A stretch of 7,464 nucleotides of DNA from Deinococcales bacterium (GCA_025359705.1 JANYFS010000079.1:1-7464); one strand, 5' to 3'. Shown: positions 1 through 6,164, counted from the first letter of the stretch. The notes: generated by a model not told the origin, from the sequence alone. Numbers and translations are program-made.

Positions 1-353
1 GGCCCAGGCAGGGTTTCACGGATTTTGCGGTGGTTTTGCGGAAACCACGCCGACAGAATCAGCGCATCGTAATTGTGCGGGATCTCGGATAGCGTCTCAT
101 AGGCATGAACCCAAATTCCCCGTTCTTGGAGCTGCTCCCGAATGCTGCGGTTCCCCTCGAGCCGAGGCAAGGCCACCGCCACTTTATGGCCTTTGGCCTG
201 CAAACGCGGCAGCATCTCCCGCAAATAGGTTTCGCTGCCGCCCACCGTGGGTGCATCGCTGACGAATAACAGGTTCATGGGTTTGGTTGGGAGGTGCATA
301 CGTTCAGAATCCACAGGCTCGAGATTAGGTTTGTGATCAATAAAAGCAGTCAT
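1..353 (-). CDS. Glycosyltransferase, GT4-like N-terminal domain (partial, runs off window)
   Basis: The reading frame enters at the window edge, so only the first ~117 residues are seen. From the inner Met at 278 the protein begins MNLLFVSDAPTVGGSE, followed by YLREMLPRLQAKGHKVAVA. This is the first Rossmann strand, the Gly-Gly-x-Glu turn and the 'L..L...GH.V' helix-strand typical of GT-B glycosyltransferases of family GT4. These transfer sugars from nucleotide-sugar donors to cell-surface or lipid acceptors; the donor-binding C-terminal domain is outside the window. The start is uncertain. ATGs at 353, 299 and 278 are in frame and none has a clear Shine-Dalgarno. 353 lies 3 nt after the fabZ stop and suggests translational coupling; 278 fits the conserved domain edge and would remove a polar 25-residue extension. 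It is probably cotranscribed with fabZ. The acceptor and sugar cannot be told. Confidence 0.75.
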   Translation of the reverse strand, partial: MTAFIDHKPNLEPVDSERMHLPTKPMNLLFVSDAPTVGGSETYLREMLPRLQAKGHKVAVALPRLEGNRSIREQLQERGIWVHAYETLSEIPHNYDALILSAWFPQNHRKIRETLPG

Positions 354-356
354 GTT

Positions 357-785
357 TTATTTTTGCACCGCAAACAAAATAACGGCTTCGGCAACCAAAA
401 CCCCATCCACGCTGGCTTTTACGGTAGTTTTGCCCAACCCACGGCGGAAAAACTCGAGCTTGGCCTCGAGGATCAATTGATCGCCAGGGGTGACGGGCTT
501 TTTAAACCGTACCCCCTCGAGACCTGCCAAAAATGCAATCTGCCCAGGTTTGAGCTGGTCGTCCATCACAAACATGCTGGCCTGTGCCAATGCTTCGAGG
601 ATCAGGACTCCAGGCATAATCGGTTGTCCTGGAAAGTGTCCCGCAAAAAAGGGTTCGTTGATGGTCACGTTTTTCAGCGCTTTGACCGTGCCTTCACCCC
701 GCTCGAGTACCCGATCTACCAACAAAAAAGGGTAACGGTGTGGGAGCTGCTGCATGATGGTTTGTATCTCGAGGGGGGTGGTCAT
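357..785 (-). CDS. fabZ: 3-hydroxyacyl-[acyl-carrier-protein] dehydratase FabZ
   Basis: 142 residues, the usual FabZ length. It dehydrates (3R)-hydroxyacyl-ACP to trans-2-enoyl-ACP in the type II fatty-acid elongation cycle in the cytosol. Seen in the sequence: the N-terminal LPHRYPFLLVDRV block (residues 14-26), then the hot-dog helix signature FFAGHFPGQPIMPGVLILEALAQ at 46-68. By family precedent the catalytic pair is His50 and Glu64. The F..PV.PGDQL strand (around 93-103) is also present. The ATG at 785 is supported by the AGGAGA sequence 11 nt upstream and by the canonical N-terminus. The downstream glycosyltransferase starts within 3 nt of the stop and in the same frame, so the two are probably one transcript. 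mreB lies upstream on the same strand but is separated by a hairpin-rich 145-bp spacer. Five of its six Leu-Glu pairs are CTC GAG; the exception is CTC GAA at Leu63-Glu64. Confidence 0.97.
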   Translation of the reverse strand: MTTPLEIQTIMQQLPHRYPFLLVDRVLERGEGTVKALKNVTINEPFFAGHFPGQPIMPGVLILEALAQASMFVMDDQLKPGQIAFLAGLEGVRFKKPVTPGDQLILEAKLEFFRRGLGKTTVKASVDGVLVAEAVILFAVQK

Positions 786-795
786 GAGTGTGAAA

Positions 796-801
796 TCTCC
801 T
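796..801 (-). promoter_or_regulatory. Ribosome binding site of fabZ
   Basis: On the minus strand AGGAGA lies 11 nt (10-11 by alignment) before the fabZ ATG. It is one of the few clear Shine-Dalgarno sequences in the window and fixes the fabZ start. Confidence 0.6.
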
Positions 802-810
802 GGGGTTTAA

Positions 811-925
811 GAGGGTATGAGGGTATGAAAAAGATTTTGTGGCTCGAGGGTTTAGGCCACCCCTCGAGCCAAAATCTTCAATCTTCAAACGCATAACGAA
901 AAACAGAAGACGCATAACGAAAAAC
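811..925. repeat. Dispersed intergenic repeat, copy A
   Basis: This fills the mreB-fabZ spacer. Its first 25 bases (811-835, GAGGGTATG.GGGTATGAAAAAGAT) match 23 of 25 positions at 2452-2476, followed after a 3-base difference by GTGGCTC in both copies. Both copies then run into CGAAAAAC-type heptamers. Inside copy A, CGCATAACGAAAAAC occurs twice exactly (890-904 and 911-925, 21-bp period). The origin is unknown; it could be a degenerate non-autonomous element or a REP-like intergenic repeat. Confidence 0.55.
833..876. terminator. Large hairpin between mreB and fabZ (possible terminator)
   Basis: GGCTCGAGGG (841-850) and CCCTCGAGCC (861-870) form a perfect 10-bp stem with a 10-nt loop. GATTTT/AAAATC outer arms (833-838 and 871-876) extend it past a 2-nt bulge. 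Read on the minus strand it is followed by TCTTTTTC, a moderate U-tract, so it could end mreB transcription. Both stem arms contain CTCGAG, so the hairpin may instead be a by-product of two facing copies of the abundant palindrome. Confidence 0.45.
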
Positions 926-931
926 GTCTTC
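898..931 (-). terminator. Candidate rho-independent terminator overlapping the mreB stop
   Basis: On the minus strand GAAGACG pairs with CGTCTTC (7 bp, loop of 12 nt) and is followed directly by TGTTTTTC. The 5' arm overlaps the TGA of mreB. The stem is short and only 4 of 7 pairs are G-C, so efficiency is doubtful; together with the 833-876 hairpin it suggests mreB ends its own transcript. Confidence 0.5.
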
Positions 932-1973
932 ACCTCCGCAAATACTGATCGCTCGAGATGAGGGAATCTTTCAATTGGGGCAGCATGTCCAAAGCAAGGC
1001 CCGTGCCAATCGCCACGGCCTCGCTCGAGTTGTCCGCCACGGTCACAGGAATATGGGTGGCGGCCTTGATCACATCGGCAAAGTGGCGCAGCAGGCTGCC
1101 TCCACCGGTCATCACAATACCCCGATCCATCACGTCGCTAACCAACTCAGGCGGGGTGATCTCGAGGACCCGCTTGACCGCCTCGATGATTTGCTGAATC
1201 GGTTCGTGCAGCGCTTCGGCAATGTCTTGGGTGGTGATTTTGATGATTTTGGGCAAACCACTCATCAGATCCCGCCCCCGAACCTCGGCGGTGTAGACAT
1301 CGGATGCGTTCAGCACCATTGCTGCACCAATTTTCACTTTAATTTCTTCGGCGGTGCGGTCTCCAATCATTAGGTTTTCTTTGCGGCGAATGTAGCGAAT
1401 AATCGCCTCGTCGAAGGCATTTCCCGCCACCCGCAAAGATTCGGAAACCACAATGCCATACATCGAAATCACCGCAATATCACTGCTGCCCCCGCCAATA
1501 TCCAAAATCATGCTGCCAATCGGTTCGCCCACGGCTAAGCCTGCACCAATTGCGGCTGCAAAGGGTTCCTCGATTAAAAAGGCACGGCGTGCGCCCGCAT
1601 TGATCACCGCTCGAAGCACCGCGCGTTTTTCCACCTGCGAAACCCCCGCAGGAACCCCCACCATAATTTGGGGACGAAAATTGAACATCCGCCCAATACC
1701 GCCCGCATGAACCTTGCGGAGAAACATGGCAATCATTTTTTCGGTGACTTCATCGTCGGCAATAACCCCATCTTTAATTGGTCTAACTGCCACAATTTTG
1801 CTTGGGGTGCGCCCAATCATGCGGTATGCTTCTTCACCCACCGCTTTGACCTCGCCGGTTTCACGGTTGAGGGCAATCACACTGGGTTCTTGCAAAATGA
1901 GTCCACGATTTTTGCTGTAAATCAGGAACGTTGCGGTTCCTAAATCAATTCCTAAATCTTCTGAAAACCTCAA
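930..1973 (-). CDS. mreB: Rod shape-determining protein MreB (bacterial actin)
   Basis: 347 residues from the TTG at 1973, the normal MreB size. It is an actin-fold ATPase that forms membrane-bound filaments and positions the elongation machinery for peptidoglycan synthesis. Seen: phosphate-1 loop GIDLGTAT (8-15), RTPSKIVAVRPIKDGVIAD (55-73), VGVPAG (105-110), FLIEEPFAAAIGAGL (132-146), phosphate-2 loop LDIGGGSSD (157-165) and adenosine motif VMTGGGSLL (287-295). TTG is chosen because GAGGGGG lies 6 nt upstream and RFSEDLGIDLGTAT matches family N-termini. A longer reading from an ATG at 2054 would add 27 Cys/His-rich residues and overlap the likely promoter -10. Most bacterial MreBs have GGGTTE or GGGTSE in the phosphate-2 loop; SSD here is a conservative variant. 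No mreC or mreD is adjacent. Confidence 0.97.
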   Translation of the reverse strand: MRFSEDLGIDLGTATFLIYSKNRGLILQEPSVIALNRETGEVKAVGEEAYRMIGRTPSKIVAVRPIKDGVIADDEVTEKMIAMFLRKVHAGGIGRMFNFRPQIMVGVPAGVSQVEKRAVLRAVINAGARRAFLIEEPFAAAIGAGLAVGEPIGSMILDIGGGSSDIAVISMYGIVVSESLRVAGNAFDEAIIRYIRRKENLMIGDRTAEEIKVKIGAAMVLNASDVYTAEVRGRDLMSGLPKIIKITTQDIAEALHEPIQQIIEAVKRVLEITPPELVSDVMDRGIVMTGGGSLLRHFADVIKAATHIPVTVADNSSEAVAIGTGLALDMLPQLKDSLISSDQYLRR

Positions 1974-1979
1974 CGATTT

Positions 1980-1986
1980 CCCCCTC
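1980..1986 (-). promoter_or_regulatory. Strong RBS deciding the TTG start of mreB
   Basis: GAGGGGG on the minus strand, 6 nt before TTG. It overlaps a CTCGAG palindrome (1984-1989), so the Shine-Dalgarno is partly built from the abundant motif. Confidence 0.7.
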
Positions 1987-2054
1987 GAGCTTTTCCCGCA
2001 CGACCCTATAAAACACCCCATCCTAACACAGCAATGCTGGTGAAAATGAACCAT

Positions 2055-2082
2055 ATTCTATCCAAGTTCGCCTAAAACGCAA
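2055..2082 (-). promoter_or_regulatory. Candidate sigma-70 promoter of mreB
   Basis: On the minus strand TTGCGT (2077-2082) and TAGAAT (2055-2060) are 16 bp apart, about 80 bp upstream of the TTG start. The -35 is weak (3 of 6 to TTGACA) and the -10 good (5 of 6). Confidence 0.45.
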
Positions 2083-2101
2083 CCTCAATTCGAGCTTATT
2101 T

Positions 2102-2410
2102 TTATTCGGGTGGGCGGGTTTTAACCGAAATCAGAGTCTCGAGCTTGGGTGGCACTCGAGGCTTAACAAAAGCGCACAAGGCCGCAAAAAAAGCCGCCAG
2201 CCCCATGTAAATCAGCGCCCGCCAAAAGTCATCCAAATGGGCAAATGCGGGCCATATTTTGATGACTAACGCCCGCTCGAGGGCTGCCAAACTGCGCCAA
2301 GTGAAGGGCAAAGTGGGATTCAGATCCACAAAAGCAGCGATGGACAAGGCCGCAAACACCAGCGCCAGCACGCTCGAGATAAAAGTGAAAAAAATACTAC
2401 GAAATAGCAC
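2102..2410 (-). CDS. Small two-helix membrane protein, function unknown
   Basis: 102 residues from the GTG at 2410. I do not recognise a family. Two hydrophobic segments are visible: about residues 5-29 (IFFTFISSVLALVFAALSIAA) and 64-82 (RALIYMGLAAFFAALCAFV). They are joined by a loop of about 35 residues with several charged and aromatic positions, and the tail KPRVPPKLETLISVKTRPPE is basic and likely cytoplasmic. The GTG is preferred because TATGCT sits exactly 6 nt upstream (leaderless pattern). The frame stays open up to 2572, but that extension is translated intergenic repeat (2452-2520). It lies divergent from the methyltransferase gene and codirectional with mreB, 128 bp upstream of the mreB start. 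A link to cell-shape functions is only suggested by position. Confidence 0.65.
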   Translation of the reverse strand: MLFRSIFFTFISSVLALVFAALSIAAFVDLNPTLPFTWRSLAALERALVIKIWPAFAHLDDFWRALIYMGLAAFFAALCAFVKPRVPPKLETLISVKTRPPE

Positions 2411-2416
2411 AGCATC

Positions 2417-2422
2417 AGCATA
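2417..2422 (-). promoter_or_regulatory. -10 hexamer for leaderless start of the membrane protein gene
   Basis: TATGCT lies exactly 6 nt before the GTG on the minus strand, which puts the transcription start on or next to the start codon. No convincing -35 is seen. Confidence 0.4.
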
Positions 2423-2451
2423 GCGCTCGAGAGGGCGACAGGGCGAGACTC

Positions 2452-2520
2452 GAGGGTAAGCGGGTATGAAAAAGATGGGGTGGCTCAAGTTCCCAAAGCT
2501 CAAACGAAAAACGAAAAACG
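2452..2520. repeat. Dispersed intergenic repeat, copy B
   Basis: Partner of 811-925: 23 of 25 matches over 2452-2476, then GTGGCTC, then a run of CGAAAAA heptamers (2504-2520). It occupies the divergent spacer between the membrane-protein gene and the methyltransferase gene. Confidence 0.55.
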
Positions 2521-2570
2521 AACTACCCAACGGACAACGGATAACCCGCAAAACCTTTAACCTATAAAAC

Positions 2571-3761
2571 ATGTATCACGATCTCTATCCACTGTTCATG
2601 CCCGAAAAACTCACGTCCCAAACCCTGCTGGGTAAGGCAGGCGTGATGGGATTTCCGCACCTCGAGCCAGCCCAGGCGCTTTTGATGGCGGCGATGCAAA
2701 ATCCTCCGTTGCCGATACACGGCCCACTGCTGGATCTCACCGCGATGAGTGGCATTTCTGCACTGCTGTTCCCCAATCTCGAGCCTGTTTTGGTGGAACG
2801 CTCGAGGGCGGCGCTCACTGTGTTGGAGCAGCAATTTGGTGTGACCAACACCATCCACTGTGCCTTACCCAGCCAGCTCGAGGGGATCTTACAAACCCAA
2901 TTTTCCAGCGTTTGCGCGGTGCTTCCCGCCCACCGTGGCAACGAAGCGGTCTCCGAACTGCTCGAGGTGGCCCACCGCCTGACCGCCCAAAATGGACTGT
3001 TTTTCATTGCAGGCGACAAAGACCGTGGCTTCGAGCGCTATTTCAAATGGGCCAAACAGCATTTTGGCGAAGGGGAAATCCTCGAGCGGCACAAAGGTTT
3101 GCGGGTGGCGGTGTTGCGTCAGGTGAGGGCGGTGGCCCTGCAACCCGCCCCGCTCGAGTTTGGCAGTTACACCCTTGAGGGTTTGGGAGAATTTCCCCCC
3201 CTCGAGATTGCCACTTTGCCTGGAGTATTTAGCGCTAGAGGGGTGGATCTTGCCAGCAAATTGCTGCTCGAGACCCTGAACGGGAAATCCCACCAAAAAT
3301 CCCTCGAGTGGAGCGGCAAAAAAGTGCTGGATATTGGGGCGGGTTCGGGGGTTTTGGCAGTCTGGGCCGCGCAACGGGGGGCCAAAATCACTGCACTCGA
3401 GGAGGATTTGGCGGGGGTTTTATGCATCCAGAATACCCTCGAGCGCAATAATCTGGTCGGGAATGTGCTGCATAGCGATGTGGGTTCGGCTTTGCTCGAG
3501 TCGGAACATTTTCCAGAACAATTTGATGTGATCCTCAGCAACCCGCCCTTTCATGTGGGCGAAAGCCTGATCCTCGAGGTGGCTGCCGAGTTTATTGCTT
3601 TGGCAGGAGTGCGGCTGAAAACGGGCGGCGAATTGTATATGGTTGCCAATGTCTTTTTGCCCTACGAAAAGCATATTTTGGCTTGGGGACAGGTTAGCGA
3701 GGTTGCCAGAAGCAAGGGATTTAAGGTTTTGCGTGGGCAAAAAATGGACAAAAAACGATAA
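2571..3761 (+). CDS. rsmC: RsmC-type 16S rRNA guanine-N2 methyltransferase
   Basis: 396 residues, a class I S-adenosylmethionine methyltransferase with the two-domain plan of RsmC. The first ~200 residues are a degenerate, SAM-binding-like domain (LLDLTAMSGISALLF around 53-67, where a motif I would be). The C-terminal half is catalytic. Seen: PGVFSARGVDLASKLLLE, matching the family's 'PGVFS....D.GS.LLL' block before motif I; motif I VLDIGAGSG at 252-260; an acidic motif II (ALEED); and motif IV SNPPFH, with NPPF at 324-327, which marks exocyclic-amine methylation. The RsmC family makes m2G1207 in 16S rRNA; that specificity is inferred, as RlmG-like enzymes share the layout. No Shine-Dalgarno precedes the ATG. 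TAACCT 7 nt upstream could support a leaderless transcript, and Met10 is an alternative start. 13 of 15 Leu-Glu pairs are CTC GAG. The sigA promoter overlaps its last codons. Confidence 0.85.
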   Translation: MYHDLYPLFMPEKLTSQTLLGKAGVMGFPHLEPAQALLMAAMQNPPLPIHGPLLDLTAMSGISALLFPNLEPVLVERSRAALTVLEQQFGVTNTIHCALPSQLEGILQTQFSSVCAVLPAHRGNEAVSELLEVAHRLTAQNGLFFIAGDKDRGFERYFKWAKQHFGEGEILERHKGLRVAVLRQVRAVALQPAPLEFGSYTLEGLGEFPPLEIATLPGVFSARGVDLASKLLLETLNGKSHQKSLEWSGKKVLDIGAGSGVLAVWAAQRGAKITALEEDLAGVLCIQNTLERNNLVGNVLHSDVGSALLESEHFPEQFDVILSNPPFHVGESLILEVAAEFIALAGVRLKTGGELYMVANVFLPYEKHILAWGQVSEVARSKGFKVLRGQKMDKKR

Positions 3762-3773
3762 ACTCCCTATAAT
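3745..3773 (+). promoter_or_regulatory. Strong sigma-70 promoter, probably for sigA
   Basis: TGGACA (3745-3750), a 17-bp spacer, then TATAAT (3768-3773): 11 of 12 consensus bases at ideal spacing. The -35 lies in the last codons of the methyltransferase gene. Start of transcription is expected near 3780, which gives a leader of about 320 nt before the sigA ATG. It is the best promoter in the window. A separate small RNA from this promoter cannot be excluded. Confidence 0.75.
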
Positions 3774-3965
3774 AAAAAGATGTGCATACCCATTTTACGA
3801 TGGTAGCAACTTTCATTCACCACTTAGTGTGTTTCCGAAACTCTATCATGCCTGACCGCGTAAGGGTTATCGAGTATCAAAACCAGTATACAGACCCGAG
3901 CATCGCCCTGTGATGATCGTTAGACCCTCATCACATTCGCCTGACCTTCAGCTCAGCTCGCCCAT

Positions 3966-4013
3966 CTGTGAATAAACTTGTGCATAAACCTGTGAATAAA
4001 CCTGTGCATAAAT
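3966..4013 (-). repeat. Array of four tandem DnaA-box matches (12-bp period)
   Basis: Four 12-bp units carry TGTGAATAA (3967-3975), TGTGCATAA (3979-3987), TGTGAATAA (3991-3999) and TGTGCATAA (4003-4011). Read on the minus strand these are TTATTCACA and TTATGCACA, all exact to the TTATnCACA DnaA-box consensus and all in one orientation. The A/C alternation means a 24-bp unit was duplicated (22 of 24 identical). A one-mismatch box, TGTGCATAC, lies at 3781-3789, at the predicted transcription start. The known preferred box TTATCCACA does not occur here. Confidence 0.75.
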
Positions 4014-4090
4014 CTGCAACCGACATTTCGGCAGACAGACCCACTCCCAAAACCCCAAAACCCATCCAGTTCAACCCACTCGCACTACTT

Positions 4091-4094
4091 GGAG
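4091..4094 (+). promoter_or_regulatory. RBS deciding the sigA start
   Basis: GGAG is 9 nt before the ATG at 4104. This favours that ATG over an in-frame TTG at 4089, which overlaps the site and has no Shine-Dalgarno of its own. Confidence 0.55.
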
Positions 4095-4103
4095 CCACTA
4101 CTG

Positions 4104-6134
4104 ATGACCCAACCCAAAACCACCCGTACCCGCGTGGCTAAAGCGACATCTGATACAACATCGCACACAACAACATCAACGATCAAACCGGCATCTGCTA
4201 AACCGTCTGCCCATAAAACTGCGGTACTCGAGGTGGCGGCTGTGGCTAGCCCAGAGGTGCTGATGGAAACCGTTTCGCAAACACCCGCAACATCCCCCGT
4301 TTTGGCCCAAGGGACGGTTTCAACCGCCAAACCCTCGAGCGGAGCCGTGACCAAAACCCGTAAAAAACCCGAAGCTAAAAAAGCGGATGTCGTGCCGAGC
4401 GCAACGGTTGCAACCAACCCTAGCCCTACTAACCCTGTGGCTAAAGCTGTTGCACCCAAGACTGCCTCGAGAGCCAAAGCCAAAGCCAAAGTAAATCCTG
4501 CTGAACTCAATAGCGCAGAAAGTGCTGTGGAAAATAGTGTAGAAAATAGCGCACCCATTACCACACCTATTACCGCATCACTTACGGACGGCGCAGTTGC
4601 TGAATTAAGCACTAACTCCGAACATACCGCCAAAGCAAGCCCTAAAGCAGCGACCTCAGCAGTGACCTCAACAGGGGCTAGAACAGCAGCCAAAACAGCC
4701 TCTAAAACAGCTACAAAAGCGGCGGTAAAGGCAAGCCCAGTGGCGCTCGAGCCAGGGGTGGCGGCAACAACCCCCGCAGCTAAAGAAGGCCCCGTTCGCA
4801 AAACCCGTAAACCCGCTGCCAAGGCCGCAGGGAAAGCCACCAAAGAAGAAGCCAGCGGCAAGGTTCCCAGCAAGGTAGCTGCTACCTCGAGTGGGAAAAT
4901 TCTGGACAAGACTTATTTGGCCCACCCCGTGATCCAAGAATTGTTGCGGATTGGTAAACTGACCAGCAGTCTCAGCAGCGAAGAAATTGGGGTAGCCCTC
5001 AGCACCGCGCTCGAGGGGACGGATTCGGAAAGTGCCGACGAGTTCGAGGAATTACAGCTTTATATTCAGGGTCAAGGCATCGAAATCAGCGATCTGAGCG
5101 AAGAAGATGACGAATCTCTAGATAAAGATGGACTCGAGGGCGAGACCGAAGCCGCAGGGCCAGGCGAAGAAGAAGAAGAAGAGCGCTTCTTTGACGATGT
5201 GCCACGGGCCGTCAGCAACGACCCTGTGCGCCAGTATCTGCACGAGATCGGACGGGTTCCGCTGTTGTCGCTCGAGGAAGAAATTTCGCTTGCACGCCGC
5301 ATTGAAGAAGGCGAAGAGGCCAAAAAACTGCTCGAGGAAGAGGATGTAGACACCCTCGAGGAGCGCCGCCACCGTTTGTTGCGCCGCCGCGCCGAAGATG
5401 GAGCCGCCGCCCGCCAAGCCTTGATCGAGGCCAACTTGCGTTTGGTGGTTTCGATTGCCAAAAAATACACGGGTCGGGGCTTGGGCTTCCTCGATTTGAT
5501 CCAAGAAGGCAACCAGGGTTTGATCCGTGCGGTGGAGAAATTCGAGTACAAACGCCGCTATAAATTCTCGACCTATGCCACGTGGTGGATTCGTCAGGCG
5601 ATCAACCGCGCCATCGCGGATCAGGCCCGCACCATCCGCATTCCGGTGCATATGGTCGAAACCATCAACAAACTGACCCGCACCGCCCGCCAGCTTCAGC
5701 AGGAACTGAGCCGCGAGGCCACCTACGAAGAGATTGCCGAAGCGATGGGGCCAGGTTGGGACGCTGCCAAAGTGGAAGAAGTGCAGAAAGTCAGCCAAGA
5801 ACCGGTCTCGCTCGAGACTCCCATTGGCGACGAGAAAGATAGTTTCTACGGCGACTTCATCCCTGACGACAACTTGGATTCCCCTGTGGAAAACGCCGCT
5901 AAAACCCTGCTGAGCGAAGAACTCGAGAAGGCTTTGGGCAAACTGACCGAGCGCGAAGCGATGGTTTTGAAGCTCCGCAAAGGTTTGATCGACGGGCGTG
6001 AACACACCCTCGAGGAAGTGGGGCAGTATTTCAATGTGACCCGGGAGCGGATTCGTCAGATTGAAAATAAAGCCTTGCGTAAATTGAAATACCACGAAAG
6101 CCGTACCCGTAAACTGCGCGATTTCTTGGATTAA
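4104..6134 (+). CDS. rpoD: RNA polymerase primary sigma factor SigA/RpoD with long Ala/Lys-rich N-terminus
   Basis: 676 residues. Residues 1 to ~260 are low-complexity Ala/Lys/Thr/Pro/Ser with AK and KPAAK-type repeats, resembling a histone H1 tail. Residues ~270-340 look like region 1.1 (VIQELLRIGKL ... LYIQGQGIEISDL), then comes an acidic linker (EEDDE, GEEEEEE). Region 1.2 is DPVRQYLHEIG (373-383). Region 2 starts at EANLRLVVSIAKKYTGRGL (from 442), with the promoter-melting helix KFSTYATWWIRQAINRA (487-503). Region 4.2 recognises the -35 through HTLEEVGQYFNVTRERIRQIE (634-654). The protein directs core RNA polymerase to housekeeping promoters. Thermus SigA is about 423 residues, so most of the extra length is N-terminal. 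All ten Leu-Glu pairs are CTC GAG. A (GAA)n run at 5166-5183 could slip in frame. A strong promoter and DnaA boxes lie upstream and a terminator follows the stop. Confidence 0.97.
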   Translation: MTQPKTTRTRVAKATSDTTSHTTTSTIKPASAKPSAHKTAVLEVAAVASPEVLMETVSQTPATSPVLAQGTVSTAKPSSGAVTKTRKKPEAKKADVVPSATVATNPSPTNPVAKAVAPKTASRAKAKAKVNPAELNSAESAVENSVENSAPITTPITASLTDGAVAELSTNSEHTAKASPKAATSAVTSTGARTAAKTASKTATKAAVKASPVALEPGVAATTPAAKEGPVRKTRKPAAKAAGKATKEEASGKVPSKVAATSSGKILDKTYLAHPVIQELLRIGKLTSSLSSEEIGVALSTALEGTDSESADEFEELQLYIQGQGIEISDLSEEDDESLDKDGLEGETEAAGPGEEEEEERFFDDVPRAVSNDPVRQYLHEIGRVPLLSLEEEISLARRIEEGEEAKKLLEEEDVDTLEERRHRLLRRRAEDGAAARQALIEANLRLVVSIAKKYTGRGLGFLDLIQEGNQGLIRAVEKFEYKRRYKFSTYATWWIRQAINRAIADQARTIRIPVHMVETINKLTRTARQLQQELSREATYEEIAEAMGPGWDAAKVEEVQKVSQEPVSLETPIGDEKDSFYGDFIPDDNLDSPVENAAKTLLSEELEKALGKLTEREAMVLKLRKGLIDGREHTLEEVGQYFNVTRERIRQIENKALRKLKYHESRTRKLRDFLD

Positions 6135-6145
6135 AGTTTTAAAGT

Positions 6146-6164
6146 CGTTATTCGTTATTCGTTT
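6146..6164. repeat. Short CGTTATT heptamer repeat after sigA
   Basis: CGTTATTCGTTATTCGTTT, 19 bp of heptamer repeat. Its reverse complement resembles the AACGAAAAACG runs in the other two intergenic spacers (890-925, 2504-2520). Confidence 0.45.

Larger units (their letters stand above)
3780..4103 (+). other. Long untranslated leader of sigA
   Basis: This stretch has no convincing gene. It holds an 8-bp inverted repeat (TGTGATGA at 3909-3916, TCATCACA at 3928-3935, 11-nt loop), the DnaA-box array (3966-4013), and a C-rich, G-poor tail to 4090. Two short overlapping frames exist: 3800-3913 (37 codons, inner ATG at 3848) and 3913-3975 (20 codons), joined by TGATG. They lack Shine-Dalgarno sequences. 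No CTCGAG occurs anywhere in it. It may act in control of sigA by DnaA binding, attenuation or upstream translation. Confidence 0.5.

Noticed and set aside
294..896. 200-codon plus-strand frame opposite fabZ
   Set aside because: It is antisense to a clearly recognised fabZ, has no family features and crosses the repeat spacer.
1974..2054. 27-residue N-terminal extension of mreB from an ATG at 2054
   Set aside because: It overlaps the probable -10, is Cys/His-rich unlike MreB, and the TTG at 1973 has a strong Shine-Dalgarno.
2411..2572. 54-residue N-terminal extension of the small membrane protein
   Set aside because: It translates intergenic repeat sequence and the GTG at 2410 has a well-placed -10.
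3909..3935. CRP-type site (TGTGA...TCACA)
   Set aside because: The half-sites are 17 nt apart rather than 6, so it is treated as a hairpin.
3780..4103. Replication origin
   Set aside because: DnaA boxes are present, but no AT-rich unwinding region and no dnaA, dnaN, parA or gidA neighbours are visible; kept only as a DnaA-binding array.
4085..4909. 274-codon minus-strand frame, Ala/Val/Leu-rich
   Set aside because: It is the mirror of the Ala/Lys-rich sigA N-terminus; low-complexity sense coding leaves the antisense frame open.
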